64,000 nucleotides of DNA from Brenneria izadpanahii (GTDB lineage Bacteria > Pseudomonadota > Gammaproteobacteria > Enterobacterales > Enterobacteriaceae): assembly GCF_017569925.1 (NCBI RefSeq), contig NZ_CP050854.1, positions 5,266,698 through 5,330,697 on the forward strand. The letters are read 5' to 3'. Below are positions 36,696 to 46,694 of this stretch, one piece after another; within the stretch, counting starts at the first letter, position 1, and each line of letters opens with the position of its first letter. The position numbers were made by a program, and so were the translations under genes. The notes under the pieces are model-generated. The model searched no databases. It was not told the origin of the DNA and saw only the letters and a program-made list of their open reading frames with translations.

Positions 36696-37433
36696 ATGAG
36701 TACTAACGAGAAGAAAGTCGCCATCGTTACGGGCGCTTCGCGGGGGATCGGGCGGGCCGCGGCTGAGCGGCTCGCCAGGGACGGGTTCGCCGTCATCATC
36801 AACTATGCCAGCAGCGAGAGCGCAGCCAGTGAGGCGGTGAATGCCATTGCGGCTGCCGGCGGCGACGTGAAGGCTTTCAAAGCGGACGTCGCAAATGAGG
36901 CGCAGGTCGGGGCGCTCTTCGACTTCGCCGAGCAGGAATTCGGCGGCGTGGACGTCACCGTGAACTGCGCGGGCATCATGATTACCAAAGCCGTCGTCGA
37001 TTTCACCGTGGAAGAGTTCGACCGGATGCACGCCATCAACGTTCGCGGAACCTTCCTCGTATCGCGCGAAGCGGCTCGGCGGATGCGCGCGGGAGGCGCC
37101 ATCATCAACATTTCAACGGCGGCCGAACGCCAGGCGATGCCGGCTTATGGTCCCTATGCCATGTCGAAGGGCGCGGTCGAGGGTCTGAACCTTATCCTCG
37201 CCCGCGAACTCAAAGGCCGCGATATCACCGTCAACACGGTCGGCCCCGGTCCTGTGGCTACCGAGCTGTTCCTCAATGGCAAGGATGAGGCGCTTGTCGA
37301 GCGGATCGCCAGTTTCAATCCTTTTAATCGGATTGGGCAGCCGCCTGAGATTGCTGAAGTGATCTCGTTCCTCGCTGGTCCCGCCCGCTGGATCAATGGA
37401 CAGACGATCTATGTGAACGGCGGCATGAACTGA
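36696..37433 (+). CDS. Short-chain dehydrogenase/reductase, classical type
   Basis: 245-aa NAD(P)-dependent oxidoreductase. The cofactor motif TGASRGIGRA is at residue 12, the NAG motif appears as NCAGIM near residue 90, and the catalytic set is S (ISTAAE region) with YGPYAMSK (Y-x-x-x-K). The C-terminal region WINGQTIYVNGGMN is typical of FabG-like enzymes. AAAGGAG lies 6 bases before the ATG. Codon choice is more GC-rich and unlike the flanking fumarate module, suggesting acquisition. A LysR gene follows. Substrate unknown. Confidence 0.9.
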   Translation: MSTNEKKVAIVTGASRGIGRAAAERLARDGFAVIINYASSESAASEAVNAIAAAGGDVKAFKADVANEAQVGALFDFAEQEFGGVDVTVNCAGIMITKAVVDFTVEEFDRMHAINVRGTFLVSREAARRMRAGGAIINISTAAERQAMPAYGPYAMSKGAVEGLNLILARELKGRDITVNTVGPGPVATELFLNGKDEALVERIASFNPFNRIGQPPEIAEVISFLAGPARWINGQTIYVNGGMN

Positions 37434-37648
37434 TCCTCGCTTCCCGGACTCAATTGCGGTCTTGGATCTCGCCACTTCATCCCGCGCCTGGCGGGATTCG
37501 TTCACTCTGATTGTACGGGCAGCCGTACAGCCTATTCGATTTGGGCTGTATTGTCGGATATATTGCCGCATGATAGATTGAAAAATGCCCTAAAGCGGTA
37601 AGCGTGAGTTCCCGGACTGGACGGGAGACGAGACTTTCGGTGGCGATC

Positions 37649-38563
37649 ATGAAATCAGTACCAAATCTCAAAGACGCGAGCGATCTCATCGCCGTCGTGG
37701 AAGCCGGCGGCTTCCGGGGCGCCGCTCTGGTGCGGCACTCAAGCGCTTCTTCCCTCAGTGATTCGATCCGCCGGCTGGAAGCCGACCTTGGAATACGATT
37801 GCTCAATCGCACCACCCGGAGCGTCACGCCAACCGAGGCCGGCGCCAGGCTGATCGAACGTTTGAAGCCGGCATTCTCAGAGATCGAAGCGGCCTTCAAC
37901 GATCTAAAGGACGATGCCAACCGCCCGCTAGGCACGCTAAAGCTAAACGTGCCCGTTCCCATTGCCCGCCATGTTCTGCCCGGCATCGCCACGGGATTTC
38001 TCGAACGGTTTCCCTGCATCCGCCTGGATGTCGTCATGGAGAATGACTTCAGCGATGTGATCGGTCGTGGGTTCGACGCCGGTGTCCGCTATGAGGAGCG
38101 AATCGCCAAGGATATGATCGCCGTCCCCATCGGGCCAAGGCGTCAGCGCTTTGTTGCCGCGGCGTCGACGTCCTATATCGAAACGTTCGGCTTGCCCGAT
38201 CACCCACGGACATTGCTGGTCGAGCATCGTCTCATCGGTAACCGATTTCCCAGCGGAGCCATATGGCCCTGGGTGTTCGAGCGTGATGGCGAGCTGCTGC
38301 GCATTATGCCGGACGGCCCTCTGATTTCCAGTTCCATCGATCTTCAACTCGCTTGCGCCGTCTCCGGCGCGGGCATCATCTATACCTTCGAGGATTTTTT
38401 GCGTCCGCATCTTGAATCCGGAGAGCTGACGCCGCTGCTAGAGGAGTGGTGGCAGGAATTCGATGGCCCTTACCTGTATTACCCTAGCCGGCGGCACATG
38501 CCATCGCCTTTGCGAGCCTTCGTTGACTATATCAAAGAGCTGAACGCCGAGGAGAAATCGTAA
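37649..38563 (+). CDS. LysR-family transcriptional regulator
   Basis: 304 aa from the ATG at 37649; a GTG at 37604 would add 15 residues not typical of the family. The winged helix spans about residues 5-65 (DLIAVVEAGGFRGAALVRH ... IRRLEADLGIRLLNRTTR), and the effector domain follows with LGTLKLNVPVPIARHVLPG. It belongs to the CrgA/DmlR-like LysR group by the RTTRSVTPTEAG segment. It is co-directional with the SDR gene 215 bases upstream and probably regulates that neighbour or the RidA gene. Confidence 0.9.
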   Translation: MKSVPNLKDASDLIAVVEAGGFRGAALVRHSSASSLSDSIRRLEADLGIRLLNRTTRSVTPTEAGARLIERLKPAFSEIEAAFNDLKDDANRPLGTLKLNVPVPIARHVLPGIATGFLERFPCIRLDVVMENDFSDVIGRGFDAGVRYEERIAKDMIAVPIGPRRQRFVAAASTSYIETFGLPDHPRTLLVEHRLIGNRFPSGAIWPWVFERDGELLRIMPDGPLISSSIDLQLACAVSGAGIIYTFEDFLRPHLESGELTPLLEEWWQEFDGPYLYYPSRRHMPSPLRAFVDYIKELNAEEKS

Positions 38564-38902
38564 GCGCCGACAACCGCGTCCCATTAGGCGGCCAGGCTGC
38601 CCGGTCGCGAGGACGATCAAATGCCGATTTCTCTATGAGCCAATCTGCGAGTAGGCGCGCGCGCTGTTCTCCATCTCGTACGGGCTGTCCGCGACTGTCC
38701 GGCTAATCATGGATCAATTTCGGTGCTAACATCGCTGATGTCAGCACATCAGGAGAATGACGACAGCCTAAACTCCACCTCGGAAGCTAAAAGCTATCGG
38801 TACATTCTCCCGACATTATCGCCTTGATTTTTTTCGCCAACATTCTGATTTTTCTGCCTGGTCGCTATCCCGATCCGAGCACGCAAAAAGAGAGGCCCAG
38901 CC
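38564..38902. other. Intergenic region, nothing recognised
   Basis: About 340 bases between the LysR and RidA genes. No gene, RNA or repeat supported. It must contain the RidA promoter; AGAGAGG at about 38890 serves as its ribosome-binding site. Confidence 0.5.
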
Positions 38903-39307
38903 ATGACAGTATCCCGTGATGCCGTATTTCCCGCCGGGCGACAAGCCCTGTACGAACGCAACCGTTATTCACCCGCCGTCCGTTCGAACGGCTTTCTTTT
39001 CGTCTCGGGCCAAGTCGGCAGCCGGGATGATGGTTCGCCGGAGCCCGAGTTGGAAGCGCAGATCCGGCGCGCCTTCGATAACCTGAACTCGGTGCTTGAG
39101 GCCGGCGGTTGCACTTTCGATGACGTAGTCGATGTCACCGTGTTTCTTGTTGATCCTCAGTCCACGCTCGACACCGTCTGGAAGGTGCTGCCGGAGTTCT
39201 GGGGCGATGCGCCATACCCAGCCCTGACGGGGGTCGGCGTCACATGGCTTTATGGCTTTCAATTCGAGATCAAGGTGGTCGCGCGCCTGCCTGAAGGTAC
39301 GAAATAA
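38903..39307 (+). CDS. RidA/YjgF-family protein
   Basis: 134 aa, full length. Family blocks: RYSPAVRSNGFLFVSGQVGS near residue 26, QIRRAFDNLNSVLEAGGCTFDDVVDVTVFLVD near residue 56, and the end PYPALTGVGVTWL. RidA proteins hydrolyse reactive enamines/imines; the conserved arginine usually in the ...CR.E.. loop is not obvious here (ALTGVGVTWLYG), so imine deaminase activity is uncertain and a related catabolic role is possible. It lies in a cluster with two SDR and two LysR genes. Confidence 0.88.
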   Translation: MTVSRDAVFPAGRQALYERNRYSPAVRSNGFLFVSGQVGSRDDGSPEPELEAQIRRAFDNLNSVLEAGGCTFDDVVDVTVFLVDPQSTLDTVWKVLPEFWGDAPYPALTGVGVTWLYGFQFEIKVVARLPEGTK

Positions 39308-39385
39308 GCCAGTCTGACTCTTCTGCGCTACTTAAAGGTCCAGGAGCGACTGTGGGATGCGGTCCTCCTCCATCACCGCGCTCAT

Positions 39386-40216
39386 TTATCGATCCAATTC
39401 CACCGAATACGCGATATCCTTCTGCGCGTCGAGAGCCGCAAGCCGCTGCTGGAGCGCCGCATGGATATTGTCGAAGGCGGATGCTCCGAGCGTCAGACGC
39501 AACGGCGTCGTCCCCGTATCGATCATTTCGATCATCCGATCTACCACTTTGTCCGCATCGCCGGTGACGGCGAACGCGCCCGAATCAATGCCGCGCAGCA
39601 CGTCGCCGGCAGGCGTGCCGTCGTAGACCGGCGGCGTGACGGGACGAACCAGGCCGGCCTTGAAATTGGTGGCGGTCGGCCCCGGTTCCACGAGGGTGAA
39701 GGTGATGCCGAAGGGTTCCAGCTCCTTGGCCATCGCCTCGACGAAGCCTTCGATCCCCCATTTGGTGGCGTGGTAGAGGCTGAACCCTGGATAGGCGATC
39801 TGCCCCCCTTCCGAGGAGATTTGCAACACGCGCCCTCCGCCCTGATTGCGCAAGTGCGCGATCGCGGCGCGGATGAGCGTGATGGAACCGATGAGGTTGG
39901 TATCGATGATTTGGCGGATTTGTTCATCAGGCACGGCTTCCGCCGGACCGAGGATGCCATAACCGGCATTGGACACGATGACATCGATGCGGCCGAGAGC
40001 GGCAAAGGCGCGATCGGTCACGGTACGCACCGCGTCCGCATCGGTCACGTCGAGCTTGGCGACCCACAGCCTGTCACCGTAAGTCGCGACGAGATCGTCG
40101 AGTGCATCAAGGCGGCGCACCGTGGCGGCCACTCGATCGCCGCGGGCGAGCAGACGTTCGGTGAGAAGGCGGCCGAGGCCGGCCGATGTTCCGGTAATGA
40201 ACCAGGTTTTACTCAT
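39386..40216 (-). CDS. Short-chain dehydrogenase/reductase
   Basis: 276 aa from the ATG at 40216, which has GGAG eight bases upstream (an in-frame ATG at 40228 is less well placed). Cofactor motif TGTSAGLGRLL near residue 8; VSNAGYGILGP near residue 83 (NAG-type motif); catalytic S (ISSEGG) and YHATKWGIEG (Y-x-x-x-K). The VEPGPTATNF segment and a longer C-terminal region place it in the 3-ketoreductase-like long SDR group seen beside LysR regulators. It is divergent from the LysR gene at 40328, a classic regulated pair. Confidence 0.9.
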   Translation of the reverse strand: MSKTWFITGTSAGLGRLLTERLLARGDRVAATVRRLDALDDLVATYGDRLWVAKLDVTDADAVRTVTDRAFAALGRIDVIVSNAGYGILGPAEAVPDEQIRQIIDTNLIGSITLIRAAIAHLRNQGGGRVLQISSEGGQIAYPGFSLYHATKWGIEGFVEAMAKELEPFGITFTLVEPGPTATNFKAGLVRPVTPPVYDGTPAGDVLRGIDSGAFAVTGDADKVVDRMIEMIDTGTTPLRLTLGASAFDNIHAALQQRLAALDAQKDIAYSVELDR

Positions 40217-40327
40217 GACGGACTCCAAAATGAGAAATAAAGTGGGTGACAGGATTAGATCATAGGGTCATATCATTGTTACGATAAGAGTGAATAAACC
40301 GCATGGGTTGGTGTATAAAAACTACCA

Positions 40328-41284
40328 ATGAGCAAACCGACGCTATCTGATCTCAAAGCCTTCATGGCGGTCGCCGAGCACCGCAGCTTTCGGCGTGCCG
40401 CCGATTTGCTGGGGATCGCCCGCCCCTCCGTGAGCCATACCATTCAGAATCTGGAAAATAGCCTGGGAGTTCGCCTGTTTCACCGGACGACGCGCAGCGT
40501 GTCCCTGACCGAAGCAGGGAAGCGCCTGCTAGGCCGCCTCGATCCGCTGATGCGCGATCTTGATGCGGCGTTGGAAGAAGTCACCGGCGAACAAGGGAAT
40601 TTGCAAGGCCAACTGCGCATCAACGGCAACGATGCCGCGATCGGTCTGCTGCTGCGCACGGTGGTGCCGGAATTTCTGGCGCGCTACCCCGGCGTCGAGT
40701 TGGATCTCGTCGCCGAGGGACGCCTGGTGGACATTGTTGAGCAGGGGTTCGACGCGGGCATCCGCTTGCGCGAAACCGTGCCCAAGGACATGGTGGCGAT
40801 CCCTCTAGGGCCGGACATCCGCTTTCTGGCGGTGGCCTCGCCACGCTACCTGGCCGCACGGCCCGCACCGGAAGTGCCCGATGCGCTTACCCAGCACCAG
40901 TGCATTCGGCAGCGTCTGCCCAGCGGCAAGCGCTATCGCTGGGAATTCAGCAAGCGGGGACAGATGATGGAGATCGACGTGCCCGGTACGCTGACGCTCG
41001 ACAGCAACCCGTTGATGCTGGAAGCCGCCATCAAGGGTCTTGGCATCGCCTACATGCCGGAACCCTATGCCCGCGCCGCGCTGGATGATGGGCGTCTGGT
41101 GAGCGTGCTGGAAGATTGGTGTCCCCGGATACCGGGGCTGTCGCTGTATTTCCCCGGCAATCGCCACGTTCCGGCGACCCTGCGGGCCTTGATCGATACG
41201 ATCCAAGCGCTGCGCCATCAATTCGACGACCTGGCTCCGTCGATGCCTCTACGCAAATCTTCGCCCGCCGTCAAGCCACGCTGA
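40328..41284 (+). CDS. LysR-family transcriptional regulator
   Basis: 318 aa. The winged helix (about 5-65) reads [22 protein letters not shown] with [25 protein letters not shown]. The effector domain follows with [23 protein letters not shown] and [23 protein letters not shown]. It is divergent from the SDR gene (111 bases between starts) and is presumably its regulator. No clear Shine-Dalgarno is visible before the ATG. It is the last gene before the left end of the mnmE island. Confidence 0.9.
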   Translation: MSKPTLSDLKAFMAVAEHRSFRRAADLLGIARPSVSHTIQNLENSLGVRLFHRTTRSVSLTEAGKRLLGRLDPLMRDLDAALEEVTGEQGNLQGQLRINGNDAAIGLLLRTVVPEFLARYPGVELDLVAEGRLVDIVEQGFDAGIRLRETVPKDMVAIPLGPDIRFLAVASPRYLAARPAPEVPDALTQHQCIRQRLPSGKRYRWEFSKRGQMMEIDVPGTLTLDSNPLMLEAAIKGLGIAYMPEPYARAALDDGRLVSVLEDWCPRIPGLSLYFPGNRHVPATLRALIDTIQALRHQFDDLAPSMPLRKSSPAVKPR

Positions 41285-41497
41285 GACGTGCGGCGTGTCA
41301 CGCAGGCCTGCGCGTATTCGGCGCAATTTGCCGTCTCGTCTGGCTGGCATGCCTGGCCGAAGGCATGCCGAATATCCGGGCATAGTCGCGACTGAATTGA
41401 GAAGGGCTTTCATCACCGACCAGAAAGCCAGCGCTGAGCGCTGGCGGCATCCGCGGCATCGCTCACCATCAGCATAACAATCAGCTATACGGGATCG

Positions 41498-41547
41498 GTG
41501 GAAGTAAGTGGACGCTTACAGACTCAGCGTTCGATGCAGAAGCTGGA
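41498..41547. repeat. Left attachment repeat (attL)
   Basis: Bases 41498-41531 are identical to 59470-59503 (34 bp), and 41532-41547 to 59510-59525 (16 bp of the mnmE 3' end). The left copy lacks the six bases ACTTGC that lie between the two blocks on the right, which include the last bases of the mnmE coding end. This is the direct repeat expected when a tyrosine integrase inserts an element into the 3' end of mnmE. Confidence 0.88.
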
Positions 41548-41612
41548 ATTTTGTTTTATCTGTTTGATTTATCATTATGTTTGTTGGTGCGTTTTTGTGC
41601 GATGGGCACATT

Positions 41613-41627
41613 TATGGACACAAAAAA
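41613..41627. promoter_or_regulatory. Integrase arm-type site, left end
   Basis: TATGGACACAAAAAA, nearly identical to TATGGACACAAAAA at 59380-59393 near the right end. Both lie just inside the island at 65-80 bases from the attachment repeats. Confidence 0.65.
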
Positions 41628-41809
41628 CATATTATGGATAACACATTGAATTTAAATAGCAATATGATATTCCTATCACTATTGATTACGCTATCTGCCC
41701 CAGTGCAAGTGCGTTTAACTCAGAATGGGCGTTCTGCCTGGCAGAACAGTATTGGCTCAGTAATGATATGAACCGTTCATTAGTGGGTCGGTTCGATTAA
41801 ATGACCATC

Positions 41810-43273
41810 TCATTCACGATCTCCTCCTGAATTCTGCTGTGCCAACCAGCTCTTACCCGCCGATGTAAGCCGATACCTTTGTCGACTGCTTCTGGGTTTG
41901 TCCGGAATCGTCATTTCTATGAATCCGCCCGCCAGCGCTGGGAGAAGATAGGTATTGCGGAAGTGATCTTCATGCTTCAATCCCAGAGCGGCCTGGATGT
42001 CAGACCGCTTCATTTCCCCTTGCATTACCATCAGTAACCGCAACACTTCCCCGGTGACTTCCCCGGTGACTTCCCCGGTGACTTCCCCGGTGACTTCCCC
42101 GGTGACTGCCTCTGTCAGTGGTCGCCGGATAACCACACGGAACTGGTTAGCCGCTACATCGTCGATAAGATCGATAGCTGGCCAATCCTGCAATGCGCGG
42201 GGAATACCGGTGCCCAGGCCGCGGTAGGGCAGGATATGTACGGCATGCTCGGTTAGCGTGGGATTACGCCGGTTAGTGGCACCGCGACGAATGGCCTCGG
42301 TGCTCAGGCTGTCGGGCAGGTGGCCGGGACTGATGATTTCTACCCGATCGGCGAATACCATCAGACGGATAGACGCGCTGGTGAAGTAGTCTCGGTGAAT
42401 CAACGCATTGACCAACAACTCTTCCAGCGCCTGTTCCGGAATTTCCAGTTGCCCTAGCGTATTAAAGCCTCGTCCGGCCTGTACATGGCGCAGGTTGCGG
42501 CGAATAAAGGCAAAGCTGCGCTGGTATTGCTCCAGCAATGTGCCACCGATGTCTTCGCTGTCCAGATAGCGGGTATCGTGCAGCGCTGTACCGGGGAAAG
42601 CGACGGCTTTGACTTCGAAAGCGGGCCGCCAGCGCTGCGGTTGGTGACCAAATAACAACAATCCGGTCAGATTTAGCTCGCGGCCATCGCTCAGGCTGAG
42701 GTTTTGCAGGAGTTGTTCCAACGGTTGACTGGCAAACTCCACATCCTGACCGTAGCGGCGATTGAAATAGTCATGGAAAGCCTTGCTATTGATATCTGTT
42801 GGCGACGTACCGGCTATTGGCACCACATCTGCGTAGACCAAGCCGGCAAGTTGGAACATGCGCTGCATCTCTTCGCGAGCTGTCACATGGCGCTTATCCG
42901 CTCCCTGTTTGACCCAAATACGGCCCTGGTGGTCCACATAGGGTTTGGCAAGGCCATCGGGCACGCTGATAACCATTACGATGCCGTTGGCCGTCTGCAC
43001 ATTTTCAGTGAGAGGATGCACAGGCGGGCGCGTGTGCTGCGAAGCGGCATTGCTTAGCAACTGATTCAGACGTCGTACGGCGCCAGCATCCAACCCCACC
43101 ACCGAGCCATCATCCGCTACACCGATAAACAACTGGCCGCCGCCACTGTTGGAAAAAGCCGCCAACTCAGCGGCCATACTGTCAGCGTTGGTGGCGTCGC
43201 ATTTGAACTGGTGGCGGCTGTCTTCGCCGATAGCCAGTTGGTGCAGGAGTTCGGCTTCGGTCATTGGCAACAT
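41810..43273 (-). CDS. AlbA_2-domain protein / putative ATP-dependent transcriptional regulator-like defence protein
   Basis: 487 aa. The N-terminal AlbA_2 (Schlafen-type) domain spans about 1-130 with DSRHQFKCD and FSNSGGGQLFIGVADDGSVVG. A GHKL-like C-terminal ATP-binding region shows ALEELLVNALIHRDYF near residue 290 and YRGLGTGIPRAL near residue 365. A run of five TGEV repeats near residue 405 links to a winged-helix-like tail (LKHEDHFRNTYLLPAL). Proteins of this type often accompany type I restriction systems. It is separated from hsdR by 226 bases, so it may have its own promoter. Its biochemical role is unknown. Confidence 0.82.
   Translation of the reverse strand: MLPMTEAELLHQLAIGEDSRHQFKCDATNADSMAAELAAFSNSGGGQLFIGVADDGSVVGLDAGAVRRLNQLLSNAASQHTRPPVHPLTENVQTANGIVMVISVPDGLAKPYVDHQGRIWVKQGADKRHVTAREEMQRMFQLAGLVYADVVPIAGTSPTDINSKAFHDYFNRRYGQDVEFASQPLEQLLQNLSLSDGRELNLTGLLLFGHQPQRWRPAFEVKAVAFPGTALHDTRYLDSEDIGGTLLEQYQRSFAFIRRNLRHVQAGRGFNTLGQLEIPEQALEELLVNALIHRDYFTSASIRLMVFADRVEIISPGHLPDSLSTEAIRRGATNRRNPTLTEHAVHILPYRGLGTGIPRALQDWPAIDLIDDVAANQFRVVIRRPLTEAVTGEVTGEVTGEVTGEVTGEVLRLLMVMQGEMKRSDIQAALGLKHEDHFRNTYLLPALAGGFIEMTIPDKPRSSRQRYRLTSAGKSWLAQQNSGGDRE
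42045..42104. repeat. Five perfect 12-bp tandem repeats in coding sequence
   Basis: ACTTCCCCGGTG is repeated five times without mismatch. On the coding (minus) strand each unit encodes TGEV in the linker between the ATPase and the winged-helix tail of the AlbA_2 protein. Copy-number changes would alter linker length by four residues and keep the frame. Confidence 0.95.
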
Positions 43274-43499
43274 AGTCCTTATTTGGTGAACAATTCGCTG
43301 GTGCTGCGAATTTACCGGTGGATGTCGAGATCAGAAAAATGATCTTGTCCAGTAATAATAACTGGCTTGGCAGCCAACGAAAATAATGGCGGACAGATTG
43401 TAGAAATCCATCGCCAGGTGCTCTTTTCGTTTGCCTCCTGTAGAGCTATCCGGAATTTCCGGATAGTTGCCTCAGACGCGAGCTTATGACTGGTGAAGA

Positions 43500-46400
43500 T
43501 CAGGAATTGGGCATGCTCCACATAGCCGACAGTGCTTCAGCTTGTTGCAACACCGTCTGCACCGCTGCGTCCTGTAAATCTGGCGGGTAACCGTATTTAC
43601 GCAGGATGCGCTTGACCAGCACACGCATTCGCGCCCGTGCTGAATCGCGGCGTGCCCAATCCACTGAAATGTTGCCCTTCAGGCTCACTAGCAATTCGTG
43701 AGCAATCACCTTGAGCTTGTCATCGCCGATCACTTGCACTGCCGAGTCGTTCTCAGCCAGTGCATCGTAGAAAGCGATTTCATCCGCGCTCAGGCCTTGC
43801 TCCTCGCCCCGCGCACGCGCAGCGCGGATGTCCTTGGCGATCTGAATCAGTTCCTGCAACACCTCGGCGGTGGTAATGGCATTGGCATGGTAGCGCGCAA
43901 TCGCATCTTCCAACCGTTCTGAGAATGCCTTGGTCTGCACGATGTTGCTCTTGCTGCGCGAGCGGATGCCGTCATTGACGAGTTTGCGCAATGCCTCCAG
44001 CGCCAGGTTTTTCTTCTCCATCTGCTGCACTTCAGCGAGGAACTCGTCAGACAGTATGGAAATGTCCGGCGATTGGATGCCGGCCGCCTTGAGTATGTCT
44101 ACGATCTCGGTGGAGACCACCGCCCGGCTGACGATCTGTCGGATGGCTAGGTCGCGCTCCTGTGTGCTGATGCCCGACCCTGTGGCGCTTTTGACCAATG
44201 CCTCGCGGATAGCCTGGAAGAAGCCGACTTCCTCGCGAATAGCGCGTGCCTCATCCGAGGCGGAAGCCAGGGCATAGGCCGTGGACAAGGCGAGGACCGC
44301 ATCCTGGTAACGACGTTGTGCGTTCTTTTTGCCTTCGTCGGTAGTTTCTGTCGCGGCCCATTGCTGCTGCTTATCCAGAATCCACTCAATGGCGCCAGCC
44401 ATCATCACCAAACGCTGCTGTGGTGTGCCGCCCAAAGCGGTGAGATAGTCGAAGCCATGGTACATGTCGCGTACCACCTCGTACTTCTCCCGCATCTGTG
44501 CGGCGGCCTGTCCCTCGTCGATACCAGTATTTTCTTTGTCCCGTGGTGAATACTGCGCCAGTGCGGATTTCAGGTTTTGGGCAATACCGATGTAGTCGAC
44601 AATCAAGCCGGCAGGCTTATCACGAAACACGCGGTTGACCCTTGCGATGGCCTGCATCAAACCGTGACCCTTCATCGGTTTGTCTACATACATGGTATGC
44701 ATGGATGGTGCGTCGAAGCCAGTCAGCCACATGTCGCGTACGATCACCATCTTCAGCGGATCGTCAGGGTCTTTCGCTCGCCTGGCCAACAGATCGCGCC
44801 GGGCTTTGTTGCCAATATGCGGTTGCCACTCCGGCGGATCGCTGGCCGCGCCGGTCATCACGATCTTGACAGCTCCCAACGTATCGTCAGCGTTATGCCA
44901 GTCAGGGCGAAGTTTGATGATTTCCTTGTACAGATCAACGCAGATTTCGCGGCTCATGCACACCACCATCGCCTTGCCATCCAGCGCAGCGACCCGCTCC
45001 TCGAAGTGTGTCACCAAGTCTTGTGCCACCAAGGCCAGTCGCTTCTGGCTGCCGACCAGCCGTTCAACGGCGGCAGCTCGCCCCTTGAACTTTTCTTTTT
45101 CATCCGAGCCTTCGTTCTCCAACAGGGCCTCGACCTCGGCATCCAGCTTGGGCTTCTCGTCTTCATCCAGTTCAATACGAGCCAGCCGCGATTCGTAATA
45201 GATCGGTACTGTTGCCCCATCTTCGACTGCACGACTGATATCGTAGATGTCGATGTAATTGCCAAACAACGCCGGGGTGTTCACGTCAGTGGCTTCGATG
45301 GGCGTACCGGTGAAGCCGATGAAAGAGGCATTGGGCAGCGCATCGCGCATGTATTTAGCAAAGCCATAGGAGACTTCGCCAGTCTTCCTATCCACCTTGG
45401 CCTTCAACCCATATTGGCTGCGGTGCGCTTCGTCGGCTATGACCACCACATTGCTGCGTTCGGTCAGCGGTTCGCTCACTTCACCGAACTTCTGCAAAGT
45501 GGTGAAGATCACGCCCCCGGAAGCACGTGCGAGCAACTTCTGCAAATCCTCACGGCTCTCGGCCTGCACCGGCGTTTGCCGGATCAAGTCCTTGCACATA
45601 GAGAAGGTGGCGAACAACTGGTCATCCAGGTCATTACGGTCGGTGAGCACTACCAGTGTCGGGTTCTTCATCTCCGAATGCTGTACCAAACGACCGGCGT
45701 AAAAGGCCATCAGCAGGCTCTTGCCACTGCCCTGAGTGTGCCAGATCACGCCTGCGCGTCGGTCGCCATGTGCCTGTGTCTCCACGCTGGGCAATCCGTA
45801 GTGTCCAGGCTCTTCGTGCACACTTTGACTTGAGCTGGAGGCTCGGATGGTGGATTCGATGGCATGGTTGACCGCGTGATATTGGTGATAACCAGCAATG
45901 ATCTTGACCAATCCGCGCCCAGTCTCTCCGAAAGCAGTGAACCAACGCAGCAGGTCGAGCAGGCGTCGAGGTTCGAACACACCTTCTATCAGTGTCGGCA
46001 GCTCGGGTTGGCCTTTGGGCAACACGTCCTTGCCGTCGGTAGTACGCCATGGCATGAAACGTTCCAGATCGGCCGACAGCGAGCCAACCCGTGCCGCTAT
46101 GCCATCGGAGGTGACCAGCACGGCATTCGTGTGAAATAGCGCGGCTATTTGCTGCTTATAGGTCTGCAGCTGATTGAACGCACCCACCAGGTTCGCACCC
46201 GCGCTGCCGGGCGCTTTCAACTCGATCACCGCCAGTGGCAGACCGTTGACGAACAACACCACGTCCGGTCTGCGCTTGTATTGACCACTGATGACCACGA
46301 ACTGCTGAACGGCAAGCCAGTCGTTGCTCTCGGGCCGCTCGAAGTCGAGCAGCAATACCTTGCCTGCTGTGAGTACGCCGTCGTCTGCGTAGTATTCGAC

Positions 46401-46694
46401 ATCCACACCTTCGATCAGTAGCTTGTGGATGCGGCGGTTTTCTTCCAGCAGGTTTGGTAGTTCGCTCTGGGTGAGCTTGCGGATGGCGTCCGCCCTCGCC
46501 TCCGGCGGCAACTGCGGATTAAGCCGTAATACAGCGTCCTCCAGTCGCGTTTTCAGAATGACGACATCATGACTTTCACGCTCCGACGCGCTGCCGTCCG
46601 GGCCGATGGTGTTATCCGAGGTAATGGCATAGCCCAACCTGCGTAGTTGTTCGAGCATGGCTTGCTCGACTGCGGATTCGGATAGAAATGCCAT
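43500..46694 (-). CDS. hsdR: Type I restriction enzyme R subunit (HsdR)
   Basis: 1064-aa translocase-nuclease. The N-terminal PD-(D/E)xK nuclease is intact with D144 (RRPDVVLF) and E158/K160 (AVIELKAP). Helicase motifs follow: Walker A TQGSGKS at about 320, motif [11 protein letters not shown], motif [10 protein letters not shown], and late motifs [16 protein letters not shown] and QAIARVNR. The C-terminal helical region that binds the methylase is present. Its ATG overlaps the stop of the preceding 224-aa gene as TGATG. With HsdM and HsdS it would cut unmodified DNA far from the recognition site. Confidence 0.95.
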   Translation of the reverse strand: MAFLSESAVEQAMLEQLRRLGYAITSDNTIGPDGSASERESHDVVILKTRLEDAVLRLNPQLPPEARADAIRKLTQSELPNLLEENRRIHKLLIEGVDVEYYADDGVLTAGKVLLLDFERPESNDWLAVQQFVVISGQYKRRPDVVLFVNGLPLAVIELKAPGSAGANLVGAFNQLQTYKQQIAALFHTNAVLVTSDGIAARVGSLSADLERFMPWRTTDGKDVLPKGQPELPTLIEGVFEPRRLLDLLRWFTAFGETGRGLVKIIAGYHQYHAVNHAIESTIRASSSSQSVHEEPGHYGLPSVETQAHGDRRAGVIWHTQGSGKSLLMAFYAGRLVQHSEMKNPTLVVLTDRNDLDDQLFATFSMCKDLIRQTPVQAESREDLQKLLARASGGVIFTTLQKFGEVSEPLTERSNVVVIADEAHRSQYGLKAKVDRKTGEVSYGFAKYMRDALPNASFIGFTGTPIEATDVNTPALFGNYIDIYDISRAVEDGATVPIYYESRLARIELDEDEKPKLDAEVEALLENEGSDEKEKFKGRAAAVERLVGSQKRLALVAQDLVTHFEERVAALDGKAMVVCMSREICVDLYKEIIKLRPDWHNADDTLGAVKIVMTGAASDPPEWQPHIGNKARRDLLARRAKDPDDPLKMVIVRDMWLTGFDAPSMHTMYVDKPMKGHGLMQAIARVNRVFRDKPAGLIVDYIGIAQNLKSALAQYSPRDKENTGIDEGQAAAQMREKYEVVRDMYHGFDYLTALGGTPQQRLVMMAGAIEWILDKQQQWAATETTDEGKKNAQRRYQDAVLALSTAYALASASDEARAIREEVGFFQAIREALVKSATGSGISTQERDLAIRQIVSRAVVSTEIVDILKAAGIQSPDISILSDEFLAEVQQMEKKNLALEALRKLVNDGIRSRSKSNIVQTKAFSERLEDAIARYHANAITTAEVLQELIQIAKDIRAARARGEEQGLSADEIAFYDALAENDSAVQVIGDDKLKVIAHELLVSLKGNISVDWARRDSARARMRVLVKRILRKYGYPPDLQDAAVQTVLQQAEALSAMWSMPNS

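Larger units (their letters stand above)
41285..41809. other. Junction region at left end of island
   Basis: No gene supported. It contains the left attachment repeat (41498-41547) and an integrase arm-type site (41613-41627). A partial copy of sequence found 3' of mnmE also occurs here: GCTAT-CGGGAT at 41484-41495, corresponding to the terminator arm at 59456-59467. Confidence 0.7.

Noticed and set aside
42045..42104. CRISPR-like short repeat array
   Set aside because: Units are 12 bp, directly adjacent with no spacers, in frame within a coding gene, and no cas genes are present.
44577..45833. 418-codon open frame antisense to hsdR
   Set aside because: It lies wholly opposite the hsdR motor region, whose helicase motifs are intact; no ribosome-binding site or domain logic. 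It is a GC-driven shadow.
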